Below are positions 8,503 to 18,673 of a DNA stretch of 64,000 nucleotides, piece by piece (position 1 is the stretch's first letter; each line of letters begins with the position of its first letter). The stretch is taken from NCBI RefSeq assembly GCF_021513135.1, contig NZ_CP090981.1, positions 1,922,001 to 1,986,000 of the forward strand. The letters run 5' to 3'. A model generated the notes under the pieces. It saw only the letters and a list, made by a program, of their open reading frames with translations, ran no database searches and had not been told where the DNA came from. Made by a program: the position numbers and the translations under genes. Origin of the DNA: Vibrio sp. SS-MA-C1-2. Its GTDB lineage: Bacteria; Pseudomonadota; Gammaproteobacteria; Enterobacterales; Vibrionaceae.

Positions 8503-11500
8503 TTACTTATTAACAGACAACGTTAAACGATTGAAGTTCTCTTCACACGCTTGATACAATACATTAACTTGTTTTTGAAACAGGTCTTGATCTTGTTTGG
8601 ATAGCGTGAATCGACGTTCTGCTCTCACTAATTCTTCAAGAGATTGTTGTTTAGGCTGTTTACTGTCTAAACGTATTGAGCCATTTTCCAATGTTCTGAA
8701 TAACGGCCAAATTCCCGATTCAGTGGCCAGTTTTGAGTGTGTTAAGCTGTTTGATAATTCATAGCCATGCTCAATACACGGGCTATAAGCAACCACAATG
8801 GATGGACCATTCCAGTCAGCAGCTTCTTTTAATGCTTTAATCGTTTGATTCATGTTGGCACCCAAGGAAATTTGAGCCACATACACCGCAGGATTATTGA
8901 CATACATTTCAACTAACTGTTTTTGTTGGTGTATTTTGGTATTGGTTGCTAACTTTGAAGACGTTCCCATTAATGATGCTTTTGAGTGCTGCCCTCCTGT
9001 ATTCGAGTAACACTGGGTATCCATTACCAAGATATTGATGTTATCTTGTTGATTTAATACGTGGTCGACACCACCAAAACCGATATCATAAGCCCAGCCA
9101 TCACCACCGACAATCCAAACTGCTTTCTCTCTTAAGTGATCAAATTCTTCTTTTAATGATGAATATTCACTAAAGTTCGATGCCAACTCGCTGAGCTTGT
9201 GTTGTTGTTCAGCATTGCTGTATTCGCCATCAAGATAAATATCAGTTAACTGTTGTTTTAATTCTTGGTTTTCAAGGCTGTCTAATAAACGAAGAGCGCG
9301 ACGTCGATTTTGATCGGCCGCGAGTCTAAATCCGAGACCAAATTCTGCATTATCTTCAAACAGTGAGTTCGCCCAAGCGGGTCCTTGTCCAAACTCATTC
9401 TTGGTATAAGGTGTTGTCGGTAGGTTGCCGCCATAAATAGAAGAACAACCTGTGGAATTGGCGATATACAGGTGGTCGCCAAACATTTGAGTTAATAGTT
9501 TGATATAACCCGTTTCACCACAACCCGAGCATGCGCCAGAGAATTCAAACATGGGATCAACGGTTTGAATTGACTTCACATCGATACGACGTAGTGATTC
9601 AATATCACTATCTTGTAATGGCTCAAATTCTTGATAACGACGTTTTTCAGTCTCATAAACATCTGGCTTAGCCACCATATTCAGTGCTTTATGGTCAGGC
9701 GCTTTACGATCTTTTGCTGGACACGCCTGAACACACACTTCACACCCAGTGCAATCATCAACAGAAACTTGTAAAGAGTAGAGTAAGCCAGCGTTATCTC
9801 GACCTTTTGCATCAACCGTCAATAGATCTTCACAATCAACAATGGTTTCTGGTTCGATATATTTGGCACGAATCGCAGAATGAGGGCAGACAACGGTACA
9901 GTAACCACATTGTGTACAGAGGTCTTGATCCCAAATTGGAAGGTGTGAAGCGATATCACGTTTTTCCCACTTTGCGGTATCCGTAGGCCAACTTCCATCA
10001 ACGGGGAACATTGAAACAGGTAACGAATCACCTTCTCCTTCAAGTAATTTAGCTGTGACTTTTTGGACAAAGTCGGGTGCGTTTGTTGGAATTAATGGTG
10101 TAACAGGTTGATTAATTACGGTTAGGTTTTTTAAAGAAACGTGCATTAATTGATCTAATGTTGCATTGACTGCCGCAATATTATTATCAACAATCGCTTG
10201 TCCTTTTTTACCATAGCTTTTATTAATCGCAGCGAGTAATGCTTTTTTAGCTTGATCGGTATTGACTTGATCCATAACGGCTAATAGTGACATTTGCAGT
10301 ATGGTATTCACCTTATTACCAAGGTGACTTTGGTATGCAATTGCGGAAGCATCAATTAAATACATGGGATTATTGTTGTTAATTAGAGCCTCTTGTACCA
10401 CCGTCGGAATCAACGTCCATAATGCTTCGATTGATAGGTGAGTATTAATCAGTATCACCGAACTTGGTCGTAACAATGTTTCTAATTTTAAGTTGGCAAT
10501 AAAATTAATATCACTAATCGAGAGATAATCTGCCTGAGTGATCGGGTAGGTTGACTGAATGGGTGACTGACTGATGCGAATGTGAGAGGTTGTCATTCCC
10601 CCTGATTTCTTAGAATCGTAAATAAAATTAGCTTGTGCAAATAAGCCAGTAGTTTCACCAATTAATTTAGTGGTACTTTTTGCCGCACCGACTGAACCAT
10701 CGCTTCCGCGACCGACAGAGATAATTGACTGGTGAGTCAGGCTTGGGATATCAAAATTAACCATTGGCAAACTTAAGTGGGTGATATCATCAATGATACC
10801 GCTAGTAAAACGATGTTTAATCTCACGTCGTTGTTTTTTTAATTCATCAAAAATAGCGGTGACACAACCTGGAGTGAAAGCTTTTGAAGATAGACCATAT
10901 CGGCCATTGATGATGAGGGAAGTTGTTCAAATTCACCTTTTTGATAAGCGTCACTAATCACAGATAACACGTCTAAATAGAGAGGCTCTGCATGAGCACC
11001 CGCTTCTTTTGTTCGATCAAGTACCGCGATTTTCTTAACACTTTTGGGTAAAATTGATAGGAAATGTTTTGCAGAAAATGGGCGATAAAGGTGAACAGAG
11101 AGTACGCCGACACTTTCACCTTGAGCGGTTAAATACTCGACGGTTTCTTTAATGGTGGTTAAGCTTGAACCCATCGCAATAATAACCGAATCTGGATTTT
11201 CAGCACCAAAATAGCTAAATGGTTGATAGAAGCGGTTAGTTTTCTCTGCAAACTCATTCATCACCTCTTCAACAATATCAGCACAATTGTCATAATAAAT
11301 ATTGGCCGCTTCGCGAGACTGGAAGAAGGTATCTGCATTGGCACTGGTTCCACGAATAGTCGGTGCAGAAGGTGTTAACGCACGCTCTCTAAATGCATTC
11401 ATTGCCTCGTTATCGAGCATTTCACTCATTGTTGAATCAGGTAATAACTCAATGGTTTGTAATTCATGAGAGGTTTGGAAGCCATCAAAAAAATGGATAA

Positions 11501-11987
11501 ATGGAAGACGACTTTTAAACGTTGCCAAATGAGAGATAAAAGCAAAATCTTGTGCTTGTTGAACAGAATCAGCACTTAAAATGGCACAACCTGTTTGACG
11601 AACCGCCATAATATCAGAGTGGTCACAAAATATTGATAGCGCATGAGACGCAACCGTTCGAGCAGCAACATGAAGAACGAAAGGGGTTAACTCTCCAGCC
11701 AGCTTATATAAAGTCGGGATCATTAATAATAATCCCTGAGAGGAGGTAAATGTCGTTGCTTGAGAGCCTGCCATTGCAGCACCATGGACGGTTGCAATAG
11801 CGCCAGCTTCAGATTGCATCTCAACAATATTAGGAATGTCATCTAATAAGTTTGGTGTCTCTTTGGCAGCCCAAAACTCAGAGTGTTCAGCCATTGGTGA
11901 ACTTGGTGTTATTGGGTACATCGCAATCATATCACTATTTTTATAAGCAATATTTGCTACCGCTTGGTTACCATCAATTACAATCAT
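8503..11987 (-). pseudogene. nifJ: Pyruvate:ferredoxin (flavodoxin) oxidoreductase, split by one frameshift
   Basis: Two adjacent reading frames make one PFOR. The first (11987 to ~10918) carries the pyruvate-binding N-terminal domain (YPITPSSPMAE) and domain II. The second runs to 8503 and carries the gamma domain, a two-cluster ferredoxin domain (CTQCGYCTVVCP; CTGCEVCVQACP), CSGCGET and the TPP motif GDGWAYDIGFGG. The join is near 10915-10922: frame 1 reads LPSSSMADMVYLQ and stops at 10839. One base earlier in frame the same DNA reads LIINGRYGLSSKAFTPGCV, the expected PFOR sequence. With one base restored the protein is 1,161 residues, close to the usual ~1,175. All cluster ligands are intact, so decay is recent or the base is a sequencing error. 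The enzyme oxidises pyruvate to acetyl-CoA, reducing ferredoxin or flavodoxin, in anaerobic metabolism. Confidence 0.9.
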
Positions 11988-12108
11988 CTCTTTACCTTTA
12001 TCTTCAAGATTATTTTTACGATTATAATCTACTCTAATTAAGAAATAGTGTATCTAAATTGAAAGTTAAAATTGATAAAAAGAATAGTTAAATATGAGCC
12101 TGATATAT

Positions 12109-12227
12109 TTACACCCTCATACTTGAAGCTGGTCGGTTATTTTCGTTCAATCCCTTAAATAGTACACTTATATTCAAGGGGCTTACTTAATTACCATTGA
12201 CTAGCAACGCCAATCTCTTTGGGTATA
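12109..12227 (-). repeat. ERIC-like intergenic repeat, copy 5 (diverged)
   Basis: Reverse copy. CCCTCATACTTGAAGCT and ACTAGCAACGCCAAT...GGGTATA are clear. The middle is altered (TTTTCGTTCAATCCCTTAAATAGTACAC in place of GTTCGCCCCAATCAT). Confidence 0.75.
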
Positions 12228-12399
12228 TAAAGTTATTTGTTTATTAAGTGGTAGTGATTATTTCTGATTAATTTGAATTCAGCGTCAATAATTCATGAGT
12301 TAGATATCTATTGATGAATAGGACTGCGGTGTAAATATGTTAATAAACAATCAGGTAAGTTCACATTATATCTTTAATTATTTATTGGTAGTAATAAAC

Positions 12400-12415
12400 T
12401 ACCCCTTAATTGGTA
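12400..12415. promoter_or_regulatory. NarL/NarP-like 7-2-7 site
   Basis: TACCCCTTAATTGGTA fits the inverted heptamer pair TACYYMT-N2-AKRRGTA at 13 of 14 positions. It lies 204 bases upstream of the nitrate/nitrite transporter gene. A second half-like ATTGGTA is at 12384-12390. Confidence 0.55.
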
Positions 12416-12618
12416 TTTAAGTTAACATTTGTAAAATCTTATATTCTAAAATGGAACCTACATTATTTAAGGTTAATGTGTTCTTATACGCGTCATCGAA
12501 CAGATACATTTTATTAATTTAGATATTTAAAGCTACAAAGTTATAACATAAGTAGTGATTGTTTATCTGAGTTAAATATTAAGTTTAATTAACAAATCCA
12601 TATATTGAGTATTTATTT

Positions 12619-13902
12619 ATGAATAATATCAAGATTAAGGGTTCAGCTTCAAACGGCTTATTGGGTGCAACTATTGCATTCTTTGTCGGTTTTGCTGCTG
12701 TTGCTCTTTTCGGTCCAACTGCCGTTAAATTTAAAGCATTAATGCAACTAACTCCTATTGAAGCAGGTTTCTTGGTAGCTATGCCTATGCTATCTGGCTC
12801 TCTTCTTCGAATTCCTTTTGGTGCATGGGTTGAATCGAACGGTGGTGTTAAACCAATTCGTATCTTACTTTGCTTATCAGTAATTGGTTTAGCGGGTTTA
12901 GCTCTTTTTGTTAATCTAGTTCCTGAGAGTCAAATTACAGCAGCTTATTATCCGTTATTGATTGTTTTAGCTCTATTATCTGGTTGTGGTATTGCTACCT
13001 TCTCTCCAGGTATCGGTCAAACCTCATATTGGTACCCACAAAAAACTCAAGGTACTGCATTAGGTGCTTTCGGTGGATACGGTAACATTGCACCGGGTAT
13101 TTTCTCTCTATTTATTCCATTTGCAATTGCTGCATTTGATTTAAGTGGTGCATATATTATCTGGTTAGTGATTCTTGTTGTTGGTGTGATTATCTACTTC
13201 AAAATTGGTTGTAACGCATGGTTCTTCCAGTACAAAGCAGCCGGTAAAACATCTGAAGAAGCGAAGAAGCTAGCTAAGAAAGATGGACAAGAAATCTTTC
13301 CTGAAGGTGGTGCGGTTGATTCTCTTAAACTTGCTATCTCTGAGAAAAGTACTTGGTTATTCATCATTATTTACTTCACAACATTCGGTGGTTTCTTAGC
13401 ACTGACTGCTTGGTTACCAACTTACTGGCATGGCGGTTACGGTTTCGGTAAAATGGCTGGCGTAACAACAGGTCTATTTGCAATCATCTCATCTATTATT
13501 CGTGCGCAAGGTGGTAAACTAGCGGATAAGATTGGTGGTGTTAAAGGCACAACGATTGGTCTTGTTATCCTAGCAATCGGTGCATTTATTATGGCTGAGT
13601 TTGCTCCTGTTACTATGCAGTTAATCGGTGCATTAGGTATTGCTGCGGGCATGGGTATTACTAACGCATCTGTATTTAAAGTTATTCCTGAGGTTTCTCC
13701 TCATGCGGTATCAGGTGTTGCTGGTCTTGTTGGTGGTCTTGGTGCATTAGGTGGTTTTATTATCCCACCGGTTATGTCTAAAGTTATCGGTAATTCAGGT
13801 GCTTCTGCTTACCACAACGTACTTTGGATCTTTGTTGCTTTAGCAATTATTTCAATTATTTCAAACTTAATCCTTGGCGCAAGTATTAAAAAAACGAAAT
13901 AA
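12619..13902 (+). CDS. narK: NarK-type nitrate/nitrite transporter (NNP family, MFS)
   Basis: A 427-residue, 12-segment inner-membrane protein of the nitrate-nitrite porter family. Both glycine-rich nitrate signatures are visible: ALGAFGGYGNIAPGIFS (~residues 148-164) and GVAGLVGGLGALGGFIIPP (~371-389). Arginines that fit the substrate-binding pair occur at LLRIPFG (~65) and SSIIRAQGG (~300). No clear ribosome-binding site precedes the ATG at 12619, but the N-terminus is family-like. No nitrate reductase gene is in the window. The upstream NarL/NarP-like site supports nitrate-responsive control. Direction (nitrate uptake versus nitrite antiport) cannot be told. Confidence 0.85.
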   Translation: MNNIKIKGSASNGLLGATIAFFVGFAAVALFGPTAVKFKALMQLTPIEAGFLVAMPMLSGSLLRIPFGAWVESNGGVKPIRILLCLSVIGLAGLALFVNLVPESQITAAYYPLLIVLALLSGCGIATFSPGIGQTSYWYPQKTQGTALGAFGGYGNIAPGIFSLFIPFAIAAFDLSGAYIIWLVILVVGVIIYFKIGCNAWFFQYKAAGKTSEEAKKLAKKDGQEIFPEGGAVDSLKLAISEKSTWLFIIIYFTTFGGFLALTAWLPTYWHGGYGFGKMAGVTTGLFAIISSIIRAQGGKLADKIGGVKGTTIGLVILAIGAFIMAEFAPVTMQLIGALGIAAGMGITNASVFKVIPEVSPHAVSGVAGLVGGLGALGGFIIPPVMSKVIGNSGASAYHNVLWIFVALAIISIISNLILGASIKKTK

Positions 13903-13947
13903 GTTGAATTAAGATTTACCATCGATGATAGGTCGATGGAAGTGAGT

Positions 13948-13999
13948 AACCGCTCTACAGTTTGTCATCTAAACGTGACAGGGTAGAGCGGTTTTTTTT
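13948..13999 (+). terminator. Rho-independent terminator after narK
   Basis: Perfect 11-bp GC-containing stem AACCGCTCTAC (13948-13958) / GTAGAGCGGTT (13983-13993) followed by T6-T8. Confidence 0.9.
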
Positions 14000-14170
14000 G
14001 TTTAAAACGCCATTAATAAATTGATTGTAAAATTAACGCCTCCCTCATTAACCGGTAGAATCTGAATAGTTTCGCTATATTATATTTCCTGCTATTTCTC
14101 CTATATTTTGAACTATACTTCAGTAAATAAGAGTACATACTCAATAGATATCAGTTATTAAGGTCAACGT

Positions 14171-15484
14171 TTGCGAGAAAAATACACACTATCTGAAGAT
14201 GTCATTTTTGATCCTAAAGAACATACAATCACCTCACTAGAGCAGGTTTTGAACCTGGATTCTCGCGTATCGGCTTTATTACTCTATTTGTGTCGGCATG
14301 CTAATGAGTTTAACTCTAACCAGCAAATTTTAGATGAAGTCTGGGCAGGAAAAGTCGTTACTACAGCCAGTGTAAGTAAAGGGATCTCTAAACTTAGAAA
14401 AGATCTTGCTGAATTCGAACTCGATGATCTGCTTCTAAATAGAAGTAAATTGGGTTATCAATTCTGTTTACCTAAGCAAAAAGAGACGGCTAAAAACACC
14501 AATAAATGGTTATGGATTGTCATTATTGCGCTAGTCACGGTCGTGATAAGCGTCGGTGGCTATCACTTGTATCGCGAACATACGAAAAATGAAGACATTA
14601 ATCCTTATAAAATAAATCTTATCATAGACAAAAAATTATTTAAGCAACGAAATGGCTTAGCTATTGCTTCAAGTATCTATTTTTCTTCTCAATTTATGAG
14701 CTATAAGTTGGATGAATCTCGAAACGTGTTAGGTGCTTATACTGTTGAGTATAAGTTAGAAGATGAAAATGTTCATTTTAGAATCATTGATAATTCAAAT
14801 GATGAGATAAAAGAAGAGCGTTTCTATGATGTAAATGGTGATTCAACTCTGCTTGTTAATAATACTGTCGCTGATTTATTACGTTTCTTTAATCCGACCA
14901 AAGAGAATGATTATGATCGTTATATTCATAAAAATAGGGAAGAGCTAACAGTAATACAAAAATATTTACTAGATGGTGAAAGTTATTTTATTGATTATTT
15001 AACCGGTGTGACTGAAGTGGATGCCTTCCAAAAAGGGTTGATTCAGACGGTTGAGGAGATGAAGCAAGAAGATATTAACCACCCATTATTTTGGTTCATC
15101 TATTTAAATAATGTGAATCATATGTATGCATTGGGTGATGTATCTGTAGATGAGGTAAAAGAACTGACCAGCTTGATTACCAATAAGCTTAATGAAAAAG
15201 TTAAATTCCCTTACTATGAACGTTATTACTCTGCGGTAGAAGCGATGACACTTTTTTACAATGGTAAATATGATCAGTCACTTGAACTCCTGTTAAATGA
15301 TTATAGTCCAAATCGATTACAGGTTACGTTAGTTTTAATTGGTAAACTTTTGCAATATAAAGGTCGAAATACAGAAGCTAAGTTTTATTATAGAAAAGCG
15401 TTTGATAAATATAGTGATGAACAAGCTGAAAAAATAGCTGTCATTTATCAATCACTATTTTTTAAATCTGAAATTATTCGCTAA
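14171..15484 (+). CDS. ToxR/CadC-like transmembrane transcriptional regulator
   Basis: A 437-residue protein with three parts. Residues ~1-100 form a winged-helix OmpR/PhoB-type DNA-binding domain (LLLYLCRHANEFNSNQQILDEVWAGKVVTTASVSKGISKLRKDL, ending LGYQF). Residues ~113-134 are one transmembrane helix (WLWIVIIALVTVVISVGGYHLY). About 300 residues are periplasmic, helical near the end with a TPR-like run from ~340. Topology matches ToxR, TcpP and CadC, which bind DNA while sensing the periplasm. Start: TTG at 14171 is forced by an in-frame stop at 14159-14161 and preceded by TAAGG. The sensed signal and target are unknown; candidates are the neighbouring genes. Confidence 0.8.
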   Translation: MREKYTLSEDVIFDPKEHTITSLEQVLNLDSRVSALLLYLCRHANEFNSNQQILDEVWAGKVVTTASVSKGISKLRKDLAEFELDDLLLNRSKLGYQFCLPKQKETAKNTNKWLWIVIIALVTVVISVGGYHLYREHTKNEDINPYKINLIIDKKLFKQRNGLAIASSIYFSSQFMSYKLDESRNVLGAYTVEYKLEDENVHFRIIDNSNDEIKEERFYDVNGDSTLLVNNTVADLLRFFNPTKENDYDRYIHKNREELTVIQKYLLDGESYFIDYLTGVTEVDAFQKGLIQTVEEMKQEDINHPLFWFIYLNNVNHMYALGDVSVDEVKELTSLITNKLNEKVKFPYYERYYSAVEAMTLFYNGKYDQSLELLLNDYSPNRLQVTLVLIGKLLQYKGRNTEAKFYYRKAFDKYSDEQAEKIAVIYQSLFFKSEIIR

Positions 15485-15512
15485 GTTTTTTCTTTTTCCT
15501 TTAAAGACTAAA

Positions 15513-15562
15513 AAAGCCAGAATCTTATTATGTTGAATTAGATTCTGGCTTTAAATTTTTTT
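15513..15562 (+). terminator. Rho-independent terminator
   Basis: Perfect 13-bp stem AAAGCCAGAATCT (15513-15525) / AGATTCTGGCTTT (15540-15552) followed by AAATTTTTTTT. It ends the ToxR-like gene. Confidence 0.88.
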
Positions 15563-15574
15563 TGTGAAGAATAT

Positions 15575-15704
15575 TATACTCTTCATACTTGAAGTCGCTA
15601 GGTTGTTGGCGTCGCTCATTCGCCCCAATCATAGAGTACAGCTATACTCATGAGGCCTCACTCACTTACCGCCTACTAGCAACGCCAATTATTTTTGGTA
15701 TATA
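15575..15704 (-). repeat. ERIC-like intergenic repeat, copy 6
   Basis: Reverse copy, TATACTCTTCATACTTGAAG to GCCAATTATTTTTGGTATA, well conserved. It begins 13 bases after the T run of the preceding terminator. Confidence 0.87.
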
Positions 15705-15728
15705 CGCTTTATCTTTTGAACGAATACT

Positions 15729-17288
15729 CTAGATAAAACAGAGTGTAAGTGTTGAATAAAGGTTTAATCCTTGATGATCAGAACCTGCTGCATTTCGGCT
15801 TCCAGCGGCAACACGATTAAGTAGAGTCATGGAGGGATTATTGATGTCAATTGTGTCTACAACATAACTTTTCATTGCTGAACCGCCATCGACAACTATC
15901 GCATTGATTATCTTTTCTCCATCCAATAGGTCATTACGTTCGTTTTGTAATAGGGAAACTAGATTACTGACATCAACAATATTTGCTCCGATGCTCATCT
16001 GGTGGCGACCATCAAATAATAGGTAACCGATGCTTTTTTCTGTTTGGAACAGTAGCCCAGCAGGTTCTCGTATTTCTGGATCGAAATTGTTGGTCTCTTT
16101 TGCTGTTTTCGCAATCGGAGAGTTAATATTCGCAATTTGATGTAATGACGCTTCAGCATCTTTTGCTGAGTGATTTTCACCGGTAACAACAATGGGTTGG
16201 CCATTGATAACAGAAGGAACTAACCCACCGTAGATATGTGAATATTGTTCAAAGTCGATCGTTGAGCTAAATGGAGTCACATCAACGTGGGTACCAATCT
16301 TTAGGTCAGTATCAAAGAGTGTCTGATAGTGCTCTTTTGTTATCGATAAGATCACCCCAAAAGAAGGCAGAGGACATTCACCATGCCAGATTTTTACTAC
16401 TTGTTCTTGCGGTGTATCACCGTCACCTTGATTAGCGATAAAAAGATTAACTCTATTATTTAGCGGAAGTATTGGTGCAAAGTCGATAGACTCACCTGAA
16501 TGTTCAACATGTAAATTACTGTCAAAAAGAGCAATATCAATCTCTTTAAGTTGAGAGAAATCAGGATTTATCTCTTGAATATCAAAGCTAGTTTTATTGA
16601 TAGTCAGCTTAAAACGATCAACCTGTAAATTAGCGATAATAGATGTGTTCCCTTTTTTATCAATGGCAACGGCACTGTGATGGGCACTCGGAAATCCGGA
16701 TCGGAGCCCTGTATCATCATTTATCGCATAAAAGCCAAGATAAGAAAGAGATTCAGGTAGCTGAAAATCAGGATTTTGATAACGATTAGCATGAGACCAA
16801 GGATGATTACCACAATTCAACTCTTTGGTCATAAAATATCCAAGATTAGAGATTAACCCATGATATTGTGGTTCATCAAAAAGGCGTTGATTTAGATTAA
16901 CTAGTTGATCTTGATTAAAATGGTAACGCACTTTGCTGCTTGCAACTAAGTTTTGGTTGACTTTAATAATAGAAATTGAAGTACTGGTTAATGGTTCTGG
17001 TTGCTCAATAATTTGATAGTCAAAACGATTAGGAAGTTGTTGAGGATTTACCTTTGGCATTGCAACGTGAATGCGTTTTAAAGATAATTCAGGTCGTTGC
17101 TGTTTTAATATGGCAAACTGTTGTTTCAATTCATTTTCAAAAGCAGTCGTGGAATCCCCAAACAGGGGGTTTCCCTTTTTACCTTCTTTTAATTCGTATC
17201 CAACTTGAGCTTCAGGATTAAAATAACGACCTGCGTCAATTACCATAGGTTGCCAATCATTGGCTGTTATCTTTTGAAATGATGACAT
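15729..17288 (-). CDS. Phosphodiester-glycosidase-like (NAGPA/DUF2233) protein
   Basis: A 519-residue protein with no signal peptide or membrane segment, so probably cytoplasmic. The last ~220 residues resemble the phosphodiester glycosidase (NAGPA, DUF2233) domain. Segments include IYGGLVPSVINGQPIV (352-367), REPAGLLFQTEKSIGYLLFDGR (407-428) and VVDGGSAMK (465-473), equivalent to the family's R.AVG...V.VDGR and DGGGSSTM motifs. That family cuts sugar-phosphodiester bonds, such as GlcNAc-phospho-sugars. The N-terminal ~300 residues match nothing I recognise, though GECPLPSFGVILSIT (303-317) leads into the domain. It lies downstream of the ROK regulator and ABC importer on the same strand. Similarity is motif-level, so the call is moderate. 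Confidence 0.6.
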   Translation of the reverse strand: MSSFQKITANDWQPMVIDAGRYFNPEAQVGYELKEGKKGNPLFGDSTTAFENELKQQFAILKQQRPELSLKRIHVAMPKVNPQQLPNRFDYQIIEQPEPLTSTSISIIKVNQNLVASSKVRYHFNQDQLVNLNQRLFDEPQYHGLISNLGYFMTKELNCGNHPWSHANRYQNPDFQLPESLSYLGFYAINDDTGLRSGFPSAHHSAVAIDKKGNTSIIANLQVDRFKLTINKTSFDIQEINPDFSQLKEIDIALFDSNLHVEHSGESIDFAPILPLNNRVNLFIANQGDGDTPQEQVVKIWHGECPLPSFGVILSITKEHYQTLFDTDLKIGTHVDVTPFSSTIDFEQYSHIYGGLVPSVINGQPIVVTGENHSAKDAEASLHQIANINSPIAKTAKETNNFDPEIREPAGLLFQTEKSIGYLLFDGRHQMSIGANIVDVSNLVSLLQNERNDLLDGEKIINAIVVDGGSAMKSYVVDTIDINNPSMTLLNRVAAGSRNAAGSDHQGLNLYSTLTLCFI

Positions 17289-17342
17289 AAATTATAATAT
17301 CCTGTTTTTATTATTCGATTTTTTAAAGCTGGTATGAAGAGT

Positions 17343-17374
17343 ATAAAGCCTATTAATCTTTTAATAGGCTTTAT
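17343..17374. other. Perfect hairpin abutting an ERIC-like element
   Basis: 14-bp perfect stem ATAAAGCCTATTAA (17343-17356) / TTAATAGGCTTTAT (17361-17374) with a 4-base loop. It directly replaces the first ~15 bases of the ERIC-like element. It could act as a transcript 3' structure between the ROK gene and the glycosidase-like gene, but lacks a T run on the minus strand. Confidence 0.7.
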
Positions 17375-17487
17375 TTGAAGTCGCTAGGTTGTTGGCTGCA
17401 GTCGCTCGTCCTAATCATATAGTACAGCTATACTCATGGGCTTCACTCACTTGCCGTCTACTAGCAACGCCAATTATTTAGGTATAA
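17375..17487 (-). repeat. ERIC-like intergenic repeat, copy 7 (rearranged end)
   Basis: Reverse copy from TTGAAGTCGCTAGGTTGTTGG to TTTAGGTATA. The usual TATACCCTTCATAC end is missing here. Instead GGTATGAAGAGTATA (17330-17344), the same end in inverted orientation, lies on the far side of the hairpin. Confidence 0.8.
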
Positions 17488-17511
17488 TATTTTTTAATGG
17501 CCTAAAAATAT

Positions 17512-18612
17512 TTAGTAGGCGAGTTTATATAAAGGAATCATTGCAGCCCCTGTAGCTGCGACCTTATTTCCTGAAATCATGGCAGGTGTTAATATAGGCA
17601 TTGGCTGTTCAGGGTTATTTAATTTCTCAAAATGCTGATTACTCATTTTACATAACTGATTTAACAGTTTATTCGGGAGTAAACCACCAATAATGATCTC
17701 TTCTGGATCACAGATAGCATTGATATAATAAAGAGCAGAGATAAGCTGAAGATGGGTTTTATCTAACCATTGATCAACACGCTCTTTATTTGAATCTAAT
17801 AAACCATCTAAACTCTGCTCTCTAAATGGGCTCGGTTCTGGCAGACCTAATTCTTCATATAAACAAGTTAACGATGGACGATTAGTTAAATCGGGGAAAA
17901 GTTTTCCGATTCTACCCGCATTATTATGAGCTCCACGATAAGCATTGCCTGAGTGGAAATGACCACCACCGATACCGTAACCCAAATACAGATAGAAAAA
18001 GTTGGCATCATTCTGTTTTTTTGAACAGATAAACTCCCCGAGAGAAGCGGCATTAGCGTCATTATCAATCCAACATGGTACTTGAAAGTACTGACTGATT
18101 CGTTCTGTCAGTGTTGGATCTTCCCATGCTTTTAAATGGGGAGGCATAATTAATGCGCCAGTATTGTGTTCAAAGTTACAACTGGTCGTTATTCCAACAC
18201 CAATCAATTTACTTAATGCATCACTATGGGTGATTTTCATCACTTCAAACAATGCAGTTAATTCAGGTATTGCCAGTTCAGGACTAGAAAAAATTCCAGA
18301 GATTGAGTGGGAGCTAATAGATTCACCAGCAAAATCTACAAGTTCGATGCTGATTTTTTCTAATTCGATGTTAATACCCAAACTATATGCATAATCTTGT
18401 TGAATACCAATTTCAATTCCCGGTTGCCCGCGTTTATTTTTCTGTTTGCCTAACTCCGTTAATAAACCATCCAATAACATCTTTTTGGTTATTTTTGTAA
18501 TTGCGGCTGGCGTTAAACCAGAGAGTTCTGCCAGCTCTGCACGAGTTATTGGTGCATTACGTTGGATTAAAGAAAGCAATCTTCGTTGTGTGGGAGAACT
18601 AAAATCGTGCAC
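17512..18612 (-). CDS. ROK family transcriptional regulator
   Basis: 366 residues: an N-terminal winged helix-turn-helix (RRLLSLIQRNAPITRAELAELSGLTPAAITKITKKMLLDGLL, ~10-50) and a ROK sugar-kinase-fold domain (IDNDANAASLGEF ~183-195; YLGYGIGGG ~208-216). The zinc motif CxCGxxGC of many ROK proteins is absent (GRIGKLFPDLTNRPSLTC at that place), as in some divergent regulators. No kinase function is implied. It follows the substrate-binding protein gene on the same strand, 61 bases away, so it probably controls the ABC importer and perhaps the flanking enzymes, using a sugar-like inducer. Candidate operators lie in the divergent region at 22.8-22.9 kb. Confidence 0.85.
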   Translation of the reverse strand: MHDFSSPTQRRLLSLIQRNAPITRAELAELSGLTPAAITKITKKMLLDGLLTELGKQKNKRGQPGIEIGIQQDYAYSLGINIELEKISIELVDFAGESISSHSISGIFSSPELAIPELTALFEVMKITHSDALSKLIGVGITTSCNFEHNTGALIMPPHLKAWEDPTLTERISQYFQVPCWIDNDANAASLGEFICSKKQNDANFFYLYLGYGIGGGHFHSGNAYRGAHNNAGRIGKLFPDLTNRPSLTCLYEELGLPEPSPFREQSLDGLLDSNKERVDQWLDKTHLQLISALYYINAICDPEEIIIGGLLPNKLLNQLCKMSNQHFEKLNNPEQPMPILTPAMISGNKVAATGAAMIPLYKLAY

Positions 18613-18673
18613 AAAATGTCCTATTGTTGAGCTAAAGTGGCCCTACTCAAATTCATGAGCAGGGCAGTTTATT

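Larger units (their letters stand above)
11988..12618. other. Divergent intergenic region nifJ / narK
   Basis: 631 AT-rich bases holding promoters for nifJ and the transporter. It contains an ERIC-like element (12109-12227) and a NarL/NarP-like site (12400-12415). I found no convincing FNR box. Confidence 0.5.

Noticed and set aside
8180-8554. Opposing 73-83-codon frames downstream of nifJ
   Set aside because: Both are largely the ERIC-like element at 8284-8408 in translation; the same peptide pieces (MSIGVLYDWG, ATPNILG) recur at other copies.
12228-12618. FNR box upstream of narK
   Set aside because: No TTGAT-N4-ATCAA match close enough to report; only AT-rich half sites.
18164-18658. Plus-strand frames of 70-76 codons over the ROK gene
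   Set aside because: Antisense shadows of a clear conserved gene.
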